From positions 1 through 64,000 of the forward strand of contig MGRG01000010.1 in assembly GCA_001798075.1 (NCBI GenBank): DNA of 64,000 nucleotides, read 5' to 3'. Source of the stretch: Deltaproteobacteria bacterium RIFCSPHIGHO2_01_FULL_43_49. Lineage in GTDB: Bacteria; UBA10199; SPLOWO2-01-44-7. Below the pieces are notes generated by a model, which did not search any database, had not been told where the DNA came from, and saw only the letters and a program-made list of their open reading frames with translations. Positions within the stretch are counted from its first letter, which is position 1, and each line of letters begins with the position of its first letter. Shown piece by piece: positions 55,572-64,000 of the stretch. The translations under genes and the position numbers were made by a program.

Positions 55572-55815
55572 ATAATTTTTTGGTGCGACGGAAGGGATTT
55601 GAACCCCCACGGGTTTCCCCACTGGCTCCTAAGGCCAGCGCGTCTGCCGTTCCGCCACCGTCGCACAAAAAATTATGCCGCATCGGGATTTGCTCCCGAC
55701 CTAACATAATTTTTTACTATTGGCAAAAAATTATACGTTAGGTCGAGGATCCTCGGCGCCGCAAACGATTTTTTGAAAAAAAATCGTGCAGGCGCCGGGA
55801 CAGTTCCGCCACAGG
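55572..55815. repeat. Hairpin-rich region around tRNA-Leu
   Basis: ATAATTTTTT lies next to each tRNA end in opposite orientation (55572 and 55668), extending the acceptor palindrome. Further right are two long hairpins: CGACCTAAC with GTTAGGTCG enclosing AATTTTTT/AAAAAATT (about 55695-55745), and GGCGCC enclosing ACGATTTTTT/AAAAAATCGT (about 55757-55799). 55803-55813 repeats GTTCCGCCAC from the tRNA. 55816-55951 is AT-rich simple sequence with nothing else seen. Confidence 0.75.
55581..55664 (-). tRNA. tRNA-Leu (anticodon TAG)
   Basis: An 84-base class II tRNA. The acceptor is GCGACGG/CCGTCGC, the D-arm region is TGGCGGAAC, the anticodon loop CTTAGGA (TAG), a long variable arm follows, then GGTTCAAATCC and an encoded CCA. 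Confidence 0.94.
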
Positions 55816-55951
55816 AGCATAGTATATTAAATTCTAAATTCTAATATCTAAATCCTAAACAAATCAATTTTCTAAATTCCAAACAGTTTGGGACATTTGA
55901 ATTTTGATCATTGGAATTTGTTTAGAATTTCGGATTTAGTGCTTAGAATTT

Positions 55952-57331
55952 TCACTCCTGAGATTTTTCTGCTAATGCTTGATATGCCAGGACGGCCCCT
56001 TTGATACCACCAAAAAAATTCGACAAAGTTATTTTTTCATTGGGAGAGTGTAAGCGATCATCGGGAAGTCCCACCCCAACCAACACTACCGGCACTTTTA
56101 ATACCTGCTGAAAATAGGTGGTTACCGGAATCGAGGCACCTTGCATTTGAAAAATCATCTTTTTGCCAAAACCTTGTTCATAGGCCTTCGCTGTTTGCTT
56201 CATGAAAAAATTATCCTTATTAATATAAACAGGAGGTGTGGCAGATAAAACATCCACAGTTAAAGTGACTTCCTTTGGACAAAGACTTTTTACATAATCA
56301 CAAAATTGTTTGGCGACTTTTTTGGGGTCTTGATTCGCTGTGACGCGGATACTGACTTTGGCCCCCGCTTCTGCAGGAATAATGGTTTTAGACCCTGCCC
56401 CTTGATAGCCGCCCCACATGCCGCAAATATCGAGAGTGGGGCGTGTCCAGTTCGTTTCCATCGGATTAAAATTTTGTTCGCCGACTAACCGCGACGTTCC
56501 GGCATCGTCATTAACCGCCTTTGCATTAAAAGGAATAGAGGTTATTTCTTTTTTTTCAGATGCCGTCATTTCTCTGACGTCGTCATAAAAATTGGGAATC
56601 AAAATTCTTTCTTTGTCATCTTTGAGTTTTGCCAAAATCCAGCTCAGCGTTTGCAAAGGGTTGCGCACCATCCCCCCATAAAGACCAGAGTGCAAATCGT
56701 GAGAAGGCCCTTTAACCTTCACTTCAAAATAGCAAAGTCCTTTCAAAGAATAGGTAATGGATGGGTGTTCAAAATCAAACCAGGGAGTATCCGAAACCAA
56801 AACAGCATCGCAGGATAAAAACTTTGCATTTTCCTGAACGTATTTTTCGATTCCCTTCGAGCCAATCTCTTCCTCCCCCTCTAAAATAACTTTGATGTTG
56901 ATGGGGAGTTTGCCGACGGTTTTTAAATAGGCTTCAATCGCGCAAAGATAGGTGAAGTGTTGCGCCTTGTTATCGGAAGTACCCCTGGCGTAGAGATTGC
57001 CGTCTTTGATGGTCGGTTCAAAAGGAGGCGTTTTCCATTCGTCCAAAGGGTCGGGGGGTTGAACATCGTAGTGGCCATAAATTAGAATAGTCGGTTTGCC
57101 GGGGGCATGGAGCCAGTCGCCATAGACCAAGGGGTTTCCCTTTGTGGCAATGAGTTGGACATTTTCCAAACCACTTTCCTTAAAGTTTTTGACTTCTAAT
57201 TCCGCACAGCGCAGGCTTTCCTGTTTTTTTGAAGGGTTTGCGGAAACACTCTCTATCTTAATGAGATCACACAGGTTTTTCAAAAACCGATCTTTGTTTT
57301 TCTCAATATATTCGAGTACTTGATTTGCCAT
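55952..57331 (-). CDS. M20 family dipeptidase/metallopeptidase
   Basis: A 459-residue cytosolic peptidase with the co-catalytic zinc motifs ILIYGHYDVQPPD, YARGTSDNKAQ, ILEGEEEIGSKG and VSDTPWF, the dimerisation domain inserted at VKGPSHDLHSGLYGG and the last ligand region VGLPDDRLHSPNE. It matches the M20 dipeptidase group related to carnosinase. It probably hydrolyses peptides taken up by the cell. Confidence 0.9.
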   Translation of the reverse strand: MANQVLEYIEKNKDRFLKNLCDLIKIESVSANPSKKQESLRCAELEVKNFKESGLENVQLIATKGNPLVYGDWLHAPGKPTILIYGHYDVQPPDPLDEWKTPPFEPTIKDGNLYARGTSDNKAQHFTYLCAIEAYLKTVGKLPINIKVILEGEEEIGSKGIEKYVQENAKFLSCDAVLVSDTPWFDFEHPSITYSLKGLCYFEVKVKGPSHDLHSGLYGGMVRNPLQTLSWILAKLKDDKERILIPNFYDDVREMTASEKKEITSIPFNAKAVNDDAGTSRLVGEQNFNPMETNWTRPTLDICGMWGGYQGAGSKTIIPAEAGAKVSIRVTANQDPKKVAKQFCDYVKSLCPKEVTLTVDVLSATPPVYINKDNFFMKQTAKAYEQGFGKKMIFQMQGASIPVTTYFQQVLKVPVVLVGVGLPDDRLHSPNEKITLSNFFGGIKGAVLAYQALAEKSQE

Positions 57332-57448
57332 AGCTTCTCTCTATGCCAAGTCACTAACTTTTCAAGCGGAAAATTTTTCTGAAGGGTTGAGAATTTAGAT
57401 TGCACAAATAAGCAACTTTCTCTAGAAGGCCGCGATAACCAACTAGCT

Positions 57449-58303
57449 ATGTACACTGGCACAGACATCATTTGGACTTCCATGGCCGCCGGCCAACGGG
57501 TTTTTGCTGAAACTCTTGTTACAAGAGACGCGCTGAATGGCGCAAACTGCGCAGAAATAGCCGATGTTTTTGCGTTAATGGCTGAAGAGCTTTCATCCAA
57601 TACGCTTGGCACTTGTGCCGGTGAACTCAGAGCCCTGCAAGATGGAAGCCCACACGAAGGAAAGGGGAAACGAAAAGTTGCTGAGTTTGCAATCCTGGTA
57701 AAGACTTCCCCCAATGAAGGTCGTTTCAAAGAGGCTGCCGCACATCTCGATGCTTTAAGAAGAATGGGGGCACTCCAATTTGCAACAATAGAAGTGGTTC
57801 AAGGAAGACCACAAGTTGGTCTACAAGATCCAAAAGGGGATGTTCCCCTTCGAGAACTTGTCAATCTCGGCAAAAAAAGTTCTGTGGCAGCAAAGTTAGT
57901 ATTCCAAATTGCCGTTAAGGCCCCCAAAAAATTCAGTGGAGAGTTTATCCCCGATATTGTTGAGATAGGATGTACCTTTGAAGATGGGGTTTTTGTCCTA
58001 CATAAGTTAGCTTCTAAAAGAAGTGATTTAGCAAAAAGGGCTATCCTGGGACTCATTACTTTGACAAGCATGGAGGATCAAGAAACTCATAAATTAGCCC
58101 AATGGGCGCTTCACAATCTTGCACAACGCCGCTCGGATCTTTTTGAAAAAGAACATGTCGATGAAATGCGAAAGCTCAATAAGATCTGCGACGGGTTTGA
58201 TAAAACGCTGGAAACGCTCGAAAAAAACAAGTCTGAATTATTTGTTAAATGGTATCAACGGTTATTTTCATTCTTGTTTTTCTGGAAGACGAGACAAGTT
58301 TGA
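57449..58303 (+). CDS. Helical-repeat protein of unknown family (paralogue C)
   Basis: 284 residues. Helical units as in the genes at 37957 and 53417: LRELVNLGKKSSVAAKLVFQIAVKAPKKFSGEF and ILGLITLTSMEDQETHKLAQWALHNLAQRRSDLFEKEHVDEMRKL (quoted in part). It ends with a short aromatic-rich segment (WYQRLFSFLFFWKTRQV). No ribosome binding site is evident. Its 3' end overlaps the convergent TPR gene by 49 bases. Confidence 0.55.
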   Translation: MYTGTDIIWTSMAAGQRVFAETLVTRDALNGANCAEIADVFALMAEELSSNTLGTCAGELRALQDGSPHEGKGKRKVAEFAILVKTSPNEGRFKEAAAHLDALRRMGALQFATIEVVQGRPQVGLQDPKGDVPLRELVNLGKKSSVAAKLVFQIAVKAPKKFSGEFIPDIVEIGCTFEDGVFVLHKLASKRSDLAKRAILGLITLTSMEDQETHKLAQWALHNLAQRRSDLFEKEHVDEMRKLNKICDGFDKTLETLEKNKSELFVKWYQRLFSFLFFWKTRQV

Positions 58304-59424
58304 AGATTTCTATTCGCTTCTTGCCACGCTTCAACCTCCTGAAAAATAGCAATTTCTTTGACACTTGCAAACGGATCCATAGAAGCGACGCATCCCTCTA
58401 GCTCTTGAAGTGTATTGGCCTCCATCAGTTGAGGCAATGCCAACTGATTTAATTTTGAATAGAGTTTTGCAAGGAGCTCTTGTGCTTGTGTTGAGGGTGG
58501 ATATTGTTCAACAACTTTCTTTAACTTGACTCCAATCTCTTTCAAACCATTGCCAGGATCATCGAGTGTTTGTTTCCATTTAGTAAGAAGTGGCTCTAAT
58601 TCCTTTTTTAGCAAAGTCTCAATGTCATTTTGTTGTGCTAATAACTGATTATAAAATGGCGGTTTCAAATCATTTTCCGCAAAAAGAGAAACTCCCTCTT
58701 TATATTTTTTATAGGCCTGCAACGCATTTTTATTTTTCTCTAATTCTTTAGCCTCCTCGAAGATTTTTTGTGCCTTTGTGAATTTTGAATTAATTGTCTC
58801 CGATAAATCTTCAGTGGCAACTTGTTTTACTTGAGCTTTTTCTAATCGCCCCAAAACATCTTGAGCCCTTTCATCTTTTGGATTTTCATACAGAGCCTCT
58901 TTGAGAGTGAGCATCGCCTGGGCCATGTTCCCCGATTCTAAAAAACTTTTTACAACAGCCATTTTCCCGCGTGCATTATTTTGATTCATCTTTTGTTCTG
59001 TTTGCAACCGAATGGGTGTGTATTCAAAAGCGCCAGAGAGGGCCTTGGTGATTTTTTGATGAAAAGGATCACTCTCATCTAAAATAACGTGCAAGGCCTT
59101 TTGCCAGAAGAGCTTTGCTTCAGCCGGTCTTGAAGCGGCATGAGCCCGTAGGCCCTCAGTATAATAATGCTTAGCTCTATCTTGTAAAAACAATTCCAGA
59201 TTTTTTTGTTTAACAAACGCTCCTTCAAAGGAAGGATTTAAAAAATGTGCAATTTGAAAATTTTGGTGGGCATTTTTGAATTCCCCTGTTTCTGTTTGCA
59301 TTGTTGCACGCCGATAGAGCCGCTCAGATATTACTACAGCTGCCTGGTTAGCACTGTAGCTAATTTCAGCAGACAAAAAGGGAATGCTAGTTGCTAGCCA
59401 AAAGATAATGTTTTTTGCCGTCAT
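58255..59424 (-). CDS. Secreted TPR-like protein of unknown function
   Basis: About 389 residues. The ATG at 59424 opens a signal peptide (MTAKNIIFWLATSIPFLSAEI); an ATG at 59454 is an alternative. Helical TPR-like units include LYRRATMQTETGEFKNAHQNF, EGLRAHAASRPAEAKLFWQKAL and GNMAQAMLTLKEALYENPKD. It overlaps the membrane gene upstream by 38 bases, so the two are coupled. Confidence 0.65.
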   Translation of the reverse strand: MTAKNIIFWLATSIPFLSAEISYSANQAAVVISERLYRRATMQTETGEFKNAHQNFQIAHFLNPSFEGAFVKQKNLELFLQDRAKHYYTEGLRAHAASRPAEAKLFWQKALHVILDESDPFHQKITKALSGAFEYTPIRLQTEQKMNQNNARGKMAVVKSFLESGNMAQAMLTLKEALYENPKDERAQDVLGRLEKAQVKQVATEDLSETINSKFTKAQKIFEEAKELEKNKNALQAYKKYKEGVSLFAENDLKPPFYNQLLAQQNDIETLLKKELEPLLTKWKQTLDDPGNGLKEIGVKLKKVVEQYPPSTQAQELLAKLYSKLNQLALPQLMEANTLQELEGCVASMDPFASVKEIAIFQEVEAWQEANRNLQTCLVFQKNKNENNR

Positions 59425-60184
59425 TTGCGTCAAGACTCCCGATAAGTATTTCATCCACTCCTTGTTCCAATGTTGTTTGCGTGCCGCTCAATTTTAAGCG
59501 TTGTACCAAACTCAAAACCTTTTGCGCTTGAAGGGTTTGGGGAAAAAGATCCAGAAGATGACTGGGTGTCGTCGGTGTGGATGCAGCGACAATGTTTCCT
59601 TCTTCATCAAAAATATAGAGGCTGCTTTTCAGCCACGATGCCAACACCGGCAGCCATGAGTAGGAGGAAGTCTGCGCACACACTGTTGGAGAAATCTCTT
59701 TTGTTTTAATCTTTTTTTCCCAAAGCAAGTAGAGCGCACTGAGTAGAAAAAGAGGGATTAAAAAGAGGACCCATAAAGAATAAAAGTTCGGCTTAACAGG
59801 GGAAAAAAGAAGAATAGCTTCTCCTAAAAATTCTTTGTTTGGCCCTAAAATCGGGTTTCTAATCAAAAGAGTTTTTTTATTCTCAGCAGATAAAAATTTT
59901 TCTCCATAATGAGCCAAGGGAACCAAAATATTTCCTTGATGATCTGTAATGAAGGCTTTGACAACCCCTGGCGATTGATCCACGCCATTGAGCGATAACA
60001 TTGATTCAAACCGGGTTTGAAGGGCTATCGAATTTTGGGAGGCCAGCAATTCGGCGATTCGTTCTCCTCTTTGTCGCTCTTTTTCTAACTCTTCGTTTCT
60101 TTGCGAATAAGCCCAACTCCAGAGGCAAAAGGCACTCAAGAGCATATAACAACCAAAAAATAAATATATCTTATTAAAAGTCAT
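59387..60184 (-). CDS. Two-helix membrane sensor-like protein
   Basis: About 265 residues. An N-terminal membrane segment (IYLFFGCYMLLSAFCLWSWAY), a periplasmic domain of ~100 residues (residues about 35-135; GVVKAFITDHQGNILVPLAHYG looks sensor/PAS-like) and a second segment (SLWVLFLIPLFLLSALYLLW). A cytoplasmic region with SSLYIFDEEGNIVAAS, PAS-like, follows. No kinase or diguanylate cyclase domain is present. It probably senses envelope signals for the Tad-linked genes (inference from position). Confidence 0.55.
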   Translation of the reverse strand: MTFNKIYLFFGCYMLLSAFCLWSWAYSQRNEELEKERQRGERIAELLASQNSIALQTRFESMLSLNGVDQSPGVVKAFITDHQGNILVPLAHYGEKFLSAENKKTLLIRNPILGPNKEFLGEAILLFSPVKPNFYSLWVLFLIPLFLLSALYLLWEKKIKTKEISPTVCAQTSSYSWLPVLASWLKSSLYIFDEEGNIVAASTPTTPSHLLDLFPQTLQAQKVLSLVQRLKLSGTQTTLEQGVDEILIGSLDANDGKKHYLLASN

Positions 60185-60189
60185 TTTAA

Positions 60190-60690
60190 CCTCTGAATCA
60201 CCAATAACCAAATGCCAAGTTCCAAATAATTAACAAATACCGAATTCCAATAACCAAACATAATTCTAAATTGCATATTAATGCGTTTTATTAACAATAG
60301 CAGACAAAATTTTCTTTAACTCTAAAGCTTCTTGTAGGACTTCTTTCACTTTGTTTTTTAAGGCAGGGTTAGTTTCCTCCAAAAGCTGTAACCAATAGTG
60401 TGTTTCCTTAGCTTCCTTACGGGCAATTTTCATACGATGAGTAAAATCCTTTTTACTGACAGCGTCATTTGCCTCGCGGTAGTTAGCACCAACGGAACCA
60501 CTTGAGCGAACTACCTGACTAATAATTTCTTTATTAATAATATTTTGGACTACTTGCCCACAAAGATTGAAAACCTGTTTTGCAAATTTCAACGTCCTTT
60601 CTTCTAGATCGAAACTTTGTTTGATAATTGGTGATTTAATCATTGGTTATTATTTGGTGTTTGTAATTTGGTTATTGGTTATTCTCAGTA
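60190..60690. repeat. Inverted AT-rich simple repeats flanking the four-helix gene
   Basis: 60190-60265 has AATAACCAA, CCAAGTTCCAAATAA and similar words; 60640-60690 has their complement (TTGGTTATT, TTATTTGGTG, TTGGTTATTGG). The two blocks face each other across the gene at 60278-60643. Confidence 0.6.
60278..60643 (-). CDS. Four-helix bundle protein (S23/IVP family)
   Basis: 121 residues. Signature elements are LEERTLKFAKQVFNLC, QVVRSSGSVGANYREANDAVSKKDF and RKEAKETHYWLQLLEE. The family includes the protein of 23S rRNA intervening sequences and many stand-alone copies. Family function remains unclear. It lies between inverted simple repeats and interrupts the Tad and sensor genes. Confidence 0.85.
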   Translation of the reverse strand: MIKSPIIKQSFDLEERTLKFAKQVFNLCGQVVQNIINKEIISQVVRSSGSVGANYREANDAVSKKDFTHRMKIARKEAKETHYWLQLLEETNPALKNKVKEVLQEALELKKILSAIVNKTH

Positions 60691-60693
60691 TAT

Positions 60694-61548
60694 TCATAAG
60701 AAACTTTCAATCCCTCCTTGAAAAAAACGAATAAAAAGAGGCGCAAAAATGGTTAAAAACACGGAGGGCATGATACAAAAAATAAGAGGGAAAAGAATTT
60801 TTTGCGAAGCGACTACCCCAAGACGCTCTACATCCAAGAATCTTTTGACACGCATCTGTTCTGCATTGGCCAACAAAACGGGTGCCAGGGGAGAGCCAAG
60901 TTGCATGGCTTGCAAAAGTATCGAAACGAAACTCTTCATCTCAGAAACGGAGATTCTATCCTTGAGCGCCGAAAGGGCTTCTTGTCTGCTGCGGCCCATT
61001 TTCAAATCCTCCAGTGTTTTCTCTAGTTCAATAATCAACTCGGCTCGAGGCAAATTCTTGGCAATTCTTTGAATGGCCTGCATAATATCTAGGCCCGCAG
61101 AGACAGAAATAGCGAGCAAATCCATAAAAAGGGGCAAATCGCGGCGAATTTTTCTTTCCCTTTCCCGTTTTTTTAAAAAGAGCCATAAACAAGGATAAAA
61201 AAAGCCCATCAAAAAACCTAAAAAACCGTTCCAAAAGGAAAAACCAAAAAAGAAAAGAAATAAAAGACTCCCCTCCAGCGAAAGACAAAAACTCCAGGAA
61301 AGAAAATCGCTAAGGTTCAAAAAAGAATCCAATTTTATTTTTAGTTTTAAAAAGAGGGGTTTTTTAAAAAATGGAGAAAAAACAGAAATCAATCTTCTGT
61401 TAAATGTCAGCAAAAAATCTTCCTTTTTTAGCTCCTGGGAAGTGGCAAACCATTTGAGTCGCCACTCTTCTTGTTCCAATCTTTTTTCAAAAAGAAAGAA
61501 AAGCCAACCGGCTGATAACCCAAGCAATGTCGATAAACAAAAAATCAT
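60694..61548 (-). CDS. tadC: Tad secretion system membrane protein TadC
   Basis: 284 residues with a T2SSF domain: RRDLPLFMDLLAISVSAGLDI (residues about 135-155), ELEKTLEDLKMGRSRQEALSAL and VASQKILFPLIFCIMPSVFL. It has hydrophobic segments at the N-terminus and around residue 90-125. It forms part of the inner-membrane platform of a type IVc pilus. ATGA overlap with the upstream gene. Confidence 0.85.
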   Translation of the reverse strand: MIFCLSTLLGLSAGWLFFLFEKRLEQEEWRLKWFATSQELKKEDFLLTFNRRLISVFSPFFKKPLFLKLKIKLDSFLNLSDFLSWSFCLSLEGSLLFLFFFGFSFWNGFLGFLMGFFYPCLWLFLKKRERERKIRRDLPLFMDLLAISVSAGLDIMQAIQRIAKNLPRAELIIELEKTLEDLKMGRSRQEALSALKDRISVSEMKSFVSILLQAMQLGSPLAPVLLANAEQMRVKRFLDVERLGVVASQKILFPLIFCIMPSVFLTIFAPLFIRFFQGGIESFL

Positions 61549-62033
61549 TTTTGAACTCCCAGGGCATACTCAATCGTCCAACGGTGTTTATCTTCGCCCT
61601 TCAAAACTTCTCCTGAAAGATTAAACTGTTCTGCGACGAGGGTCTTTTTCCCCTCGGTAATCCAGGCCTCGCCTGCTCCCACAAATTTCAATTCCTGGAT
61701 GCCGAAAGGTTTGAGCCAGACCGTTTGGCCGGCTTCTGTTTCATCGAGAGGGATTATCTGTTCTTTGGCCAAAAGAGATAGATCGTAGTTATAGTGGACC
61801 ACATTTTCGCCCCCCATTTGAACCGCATCGACTTCAGGTTTGAGCAGTTTTTTCAAAACGAGAGAAGGGAGTCCTTCTAAATCAAGTGTGATGACTTCTT
61901 CGAAAATCTTTTCCTTTTGAATTGTAGATGTTGACTGATGAACCACCCCGTCTTTTCTTTCAATGGTGGAAATATGATAGGTTGGCACCAAAGTAGGGCT
62001 GAACAATAAAAGCAGCAAAAAGTTTTTCTTCAT
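61545..62033 (-). CDS. Secreted unknown protein between tadB and tadC
   Basis: About 162 residues with a signal peptide (MKKNFLLLLLFSPTLVPTYH) and a beta-rich body (ITLDLEGLPSLVLKKLLKPEVDAV; WLKPFGIQELKFVGAGEAWI). It has no motif I recognise. It is linked by ATGA on both sides to tadB and tadC, so it is clearly part of the pilus operon. Confidence 0.65.
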   Translation of the reverse strand: MKKNFLLLLLFSPTLVPTYHISTIERKDGVVHQSTSTIQKEKIFEEVITLDLEGLPSLVLKKLLKPEVDAVQMGGENVVHYNYDLSLLAKEQIIPLDETEAGQTVWLKPFGIQELKFVGAGEAWITEGKKTLVAEQFNLSGEVLKGEDKHRWTIEYALGVQK

Positions 62034-62596
62034 ATTTCGATTTTGCTCAGCTGATTGATCCACAAAAAACCAATGCCATCCAAAATTAAGACTAAAAAAA
62101 TTGTGAGCCAACCAAGAGGGGTTTCAAAAAGCGGCGAGACAAACTCAGGAGATAAAAAATAAAGAATCAGCGAAAGACCGAACGGCATCAACCCCAGAAT
62201 AGTCGCTTGAGTGGTTCCTTGAGTGGTCAAAAGACGAATTTTTGCCGAAACCCTTTCCCTCTCCCGCAAAATTCTGGCTAAATTTTCAAAGTGAACGACA
62301 AAATTGCCGCCAATTTGGCGCAAAGTGACAATCGAATGAACCATCAAAGAAAAATCGGGGATTTTAAGCCTCCCCTCACTCAAAAGAAGCGCTTCATCGA
62401 GAGAGCGTCCCAATGAAACCTTTTCTAAAATTTCTTGAAGCTCTTTTGCCAAGGGAGGGTGGGCCTCTCTACTTGCGATCTGAAGAGATTGTATGAGGGG
62501 AAGGCCCGCCTTCATTGCATTTGCGATGATGGTAAAGCAATGAGGCAGGGCTTCTTCTATTGCGATGTTATAGCGCTTCTTTTTTAAAAGTTCCAT
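62030..62596 (-). CDS. tadB: Tad secretion system membrane protein TadB, short form
   Basis: About 188 residues with the T2SSF domain (CFTIIANAMKAGLPLIQSLQIA; KVSLGRSLDEALLLL-like; QIGGNFVVHFENLARILRER) and two C-terminal membrane segments. The usual N-terminal ~120 residues with two membrane helices are missing. It overlaps the tadA 3' end by 29 bases. Frame and motifs are otherwise intact. Confidence 0.82.
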   Translation of the reverse strand: MELLKKKRYNIAIEEALPHCFTIIANAMKAGLPLIQSLQIASREAHPPLAKELQEILEKVSLGRSLDEALLLSEGRLKIPDFSLMVHSIVTLRQIGGNFVVHFENLARILRERERVSAKIRLLTTQGTTQATILGLMPFGLSLILYFLSPEFVSPLFETPLGWLTIFLVLILDGIGFLWINQLSKIEI

Positions 62597-64000
62597 TTTC
62601 ATAAACAAAAAGATTTTGGAGCGTGAATGTCTCTTGCTCCATCCCCTCTAATTTCATGATCGAGACAATCTTTCTGCAGCCACCATCGAGTCTCGCAACT
62701 TGAACAATTAAATCGATAGCAGAGACAATTTGCTCTCGAATTGCCTTTGAAGGGAGCTCCATTCCCGCAAACATGACGAGCGTTTCAAGCCTTGTCAGCG
62801 CATCTCTGGGACTGTTTGCGTGCAAAGTGGTTAGCGAGCCATCATGACCGGTGTTCATGGCTTGGAGCATGTCGAGCGCTTCTGCCCCACGACACTCTCC
62901 AACAACAATCCGGTCAGGTCGCATGCGAAGAGCATTGCGCACCAAATCCCTAATCGTCACTGCCCCCTTTCCTTCTATATTGGGGGGCCTTGACTCCAAA
63001 CGCACGACATGAGGTTGATTCAAAGAAAGCTCTGCCGCATCTTCTATCGTGATGATTCTCTGGTCCTCCGGAATAAAAGACGAAAGAACATTTAACAAAG
63101 TTGTTTTTCCAGATCCGGTGCCGCCTGCCACCAAAATGTTGAGTTTGCTGGCCACAGACGTTTCCAAAAATTGAACCATCTCGGAACTTAAGGAACCTAA
63201 CCCCACTAAATCTTGCGGATTAAATATTTTTTTGGAAAACCGGCGAATACTAATGATGGGACCGTCAAGTGCCAACGGGGGAATAATCATGTTGATCCTA
63301 GAACCGCATTGAAGCCTTGCATCCACCATGGGTGAGGATTCGTCGATTCTTCTCCCTGTCGGAAGGAGGATTCTCTCGATTGTTTTTTGAAGTGAATCTC
63401 TGCTTAAAAATTGAAAAGGTGTTTTTTGTAACTGTCCTTTTTCCTCGATATATATTGTATTCGTTCCATTCACTAAAATTTCCCCGGAATTTTCGTTGCC
63501 AAGAAGTTTTTCAAGCGGGCCAAGCCCTAGCAACTCGTCGAGCAATTCCTCCAATAGATAAGAGCGATCAATTTCAGAGGGGATCAAATCACTTTTGTCA
63601 TTAAAAACTTCCAAAATGATTTTTGAAACTTTGGAGCGCACCCCCTCTTCTTCCTTGATTCCTTTGCTTTCCATCCTCTCCTGAATTTCCTTAAGAAGTT
63701 GAATTTTTAATTCTTTAATTTCATTTCGATCATTAAGATTAGGGGAAGGGTTGCTCAAAAAAGATTTATTATTTTTTTCATCGACAACCGAATACAAAAG
63801 GTCGGGTAAAAAGGCTTGCATTCCCTCCACCGCCCAATCAGCCTTTTGTAATTTGAGGAGGGATTCAGTCGCGGTCGTACCAAAACAGGAAATTTTCAAA
63901 AGTTCTTCAACAGAAGCAATACTTAAAAAAGAATCAAAATCCCATTTGAGCGCTAGCCATCCAACTTTTTTTAAAGGAAAATAGCTAATGGTTAGCTCTT
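62568..64000 (-). CDS. tadA: Tad/CpaF secretion ATPase, 5'-partial
   Basis: The GSPE-type ATPase that powers the pilus. Walker A is [12 protein letters not shown], the Asp box [11 protein letters not shown], Walker B-like [16 protein letters not shown] and the His box [13 protein letters not shown]. The frame has no stop up to the window edge, so the 443 residues from the TTG at 63899 are not the full protein. The upstream residues ([21 protein letters not shown]) continue the same frame. Confidence 0.92.
   Translation of the reverse strand, partial: ELTISYFPLKKVGWLALKWDFDSFLSIASVEELLKISCFGTTATESLLKLQKADWAVEGMQAFLPDLLYSVVDEKNNKSFLSNPSPNLNDRNEIKELKIQLLKEIQERMESKGIKEEEGVRSKVSKIILEVFNDKSDLIPSEIDRSYLLEELLDELLGLGPLEKLLGNENSGEILVNGTNTIYIEEKGQLQKTPFQFLSRDSLQKTIERILLPTGRRIDESSPMVDARLQCGSRINMIIPPLALDGPIISIRRFSKKIFNPQDLVGLGSLSSEMVQFLETSVASKLNILVAGGTGSGKTTLLNVLSSFIPEDQRIITIEDAAELSLNQPHVVRLESRPPNIEGKGAVTIRDLVRNALRMRPDRIVVGECRGAEALDMLQAMNTGHDGSLTTLHANSPRDALTRLETLVMFAGMELPSKAIREQIVSAIDLIVQVARLDGGCRKIVSIMKLEGMEQETFTLQNLFVYENGTFKKEAL

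Noticed and set aside
55467-55709. An 80-codon plus-strand frame
   Set aside because: It reads through the tRNA-Leu gene in antisense (RDLNPHGFPHW is a typical antisense tRNA translation).

Overview
The window is a gene-dense chromosomal segment of moderate, slightly low GC content from a Gram-negative bacterium. Outer-membrane lipoproteins, a Pal/OmpA-like protein, an SLBB polysaccharide export protein and a Tad pilus cluster imply two membranes. A very large protein built of cysteine-rich CGDG...EQCDDGN repeats (DUF4215 / Myxococcus cysteine-rich repeat type) with a Cys-TM-Arg C-terminus resembling MYXO-CTERM, together with many secreted and lipoprotein genes of unknown function, suggests a deltaproteobacterial or Myxococcota/Bdellovibrionota-like lineage, probably uncultured. 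This placement is an inference from gene content.

Layout. 1-4500: end of an exopolysaccharide locus (SLBB export protein, polysaccharide deacetylase, family 2 glycosyltransferase, GNAT protein), bounded by IS3-type remnants. 4503-11728: a 1524-aa PKD-repeat/LamG-like lipoprotein, a 635-aa membrane-anchored unknown and a DPM1-like glycosyltransferase, closely packed. 11891-17908: the 2005-aa Cys-rich surface protein, whose 3' end runs into tRNA-Asp; on the other side of that tRNA is a free-standing LAGLIDADG endonuclease. 18613-21735: a BtuF-like binding protein and an APC permease. 21726-25491: a four-gene envelope operon. 25738-27595: RNase P RNA, an RNase HI-like gene and a zinc-ribbon coiled-coil protein. 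27898-34684: a DUF882/M15-like peptidase, tRNA-Met(CAT), CspA, an M49-like zinc hydrolase, aroA-aroC and kbl. 34876-39099: an M30-like lipoprotein metalloprotease, a YhcC radical SAM protein and a helical-repeat protein. 39319-53369: a long minus-strand series in transcription order tig, clpP, clpX, lon, tlyA, a TPR lipoprotein and oppABCDF. 53417-59424: two more helical-repeat paralogues, a phytase-like propeller, tRNA-Leu and an M20 peptidase. 60278-64000: a four-helix-bundle (S23/IVP) gene and tadA-tadB-unknown-tadC running off the right edge.

The most distinctive feature is the repeat content. A ~95-bp perfect-ended palindromic element occurs in four full copies plus one internally deleted relic. 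Two copies fill the oppA/oppB and oppC/oppD gaps, where they could act like REP elements in other transporter operons. A second short palindromic family supplies the stop codons of both aroC and kbl. Other oddities are a much shortened AroA with its catalytic motifs intact, a TlyA lacking its S4 domain and lying in frame behind lon, an orphan C-terminal fragment of a second YhcC, and three apparent paralogues of an unnamed helical-repeat family. No rRNA operon, CRISPR array or prophage was seen.
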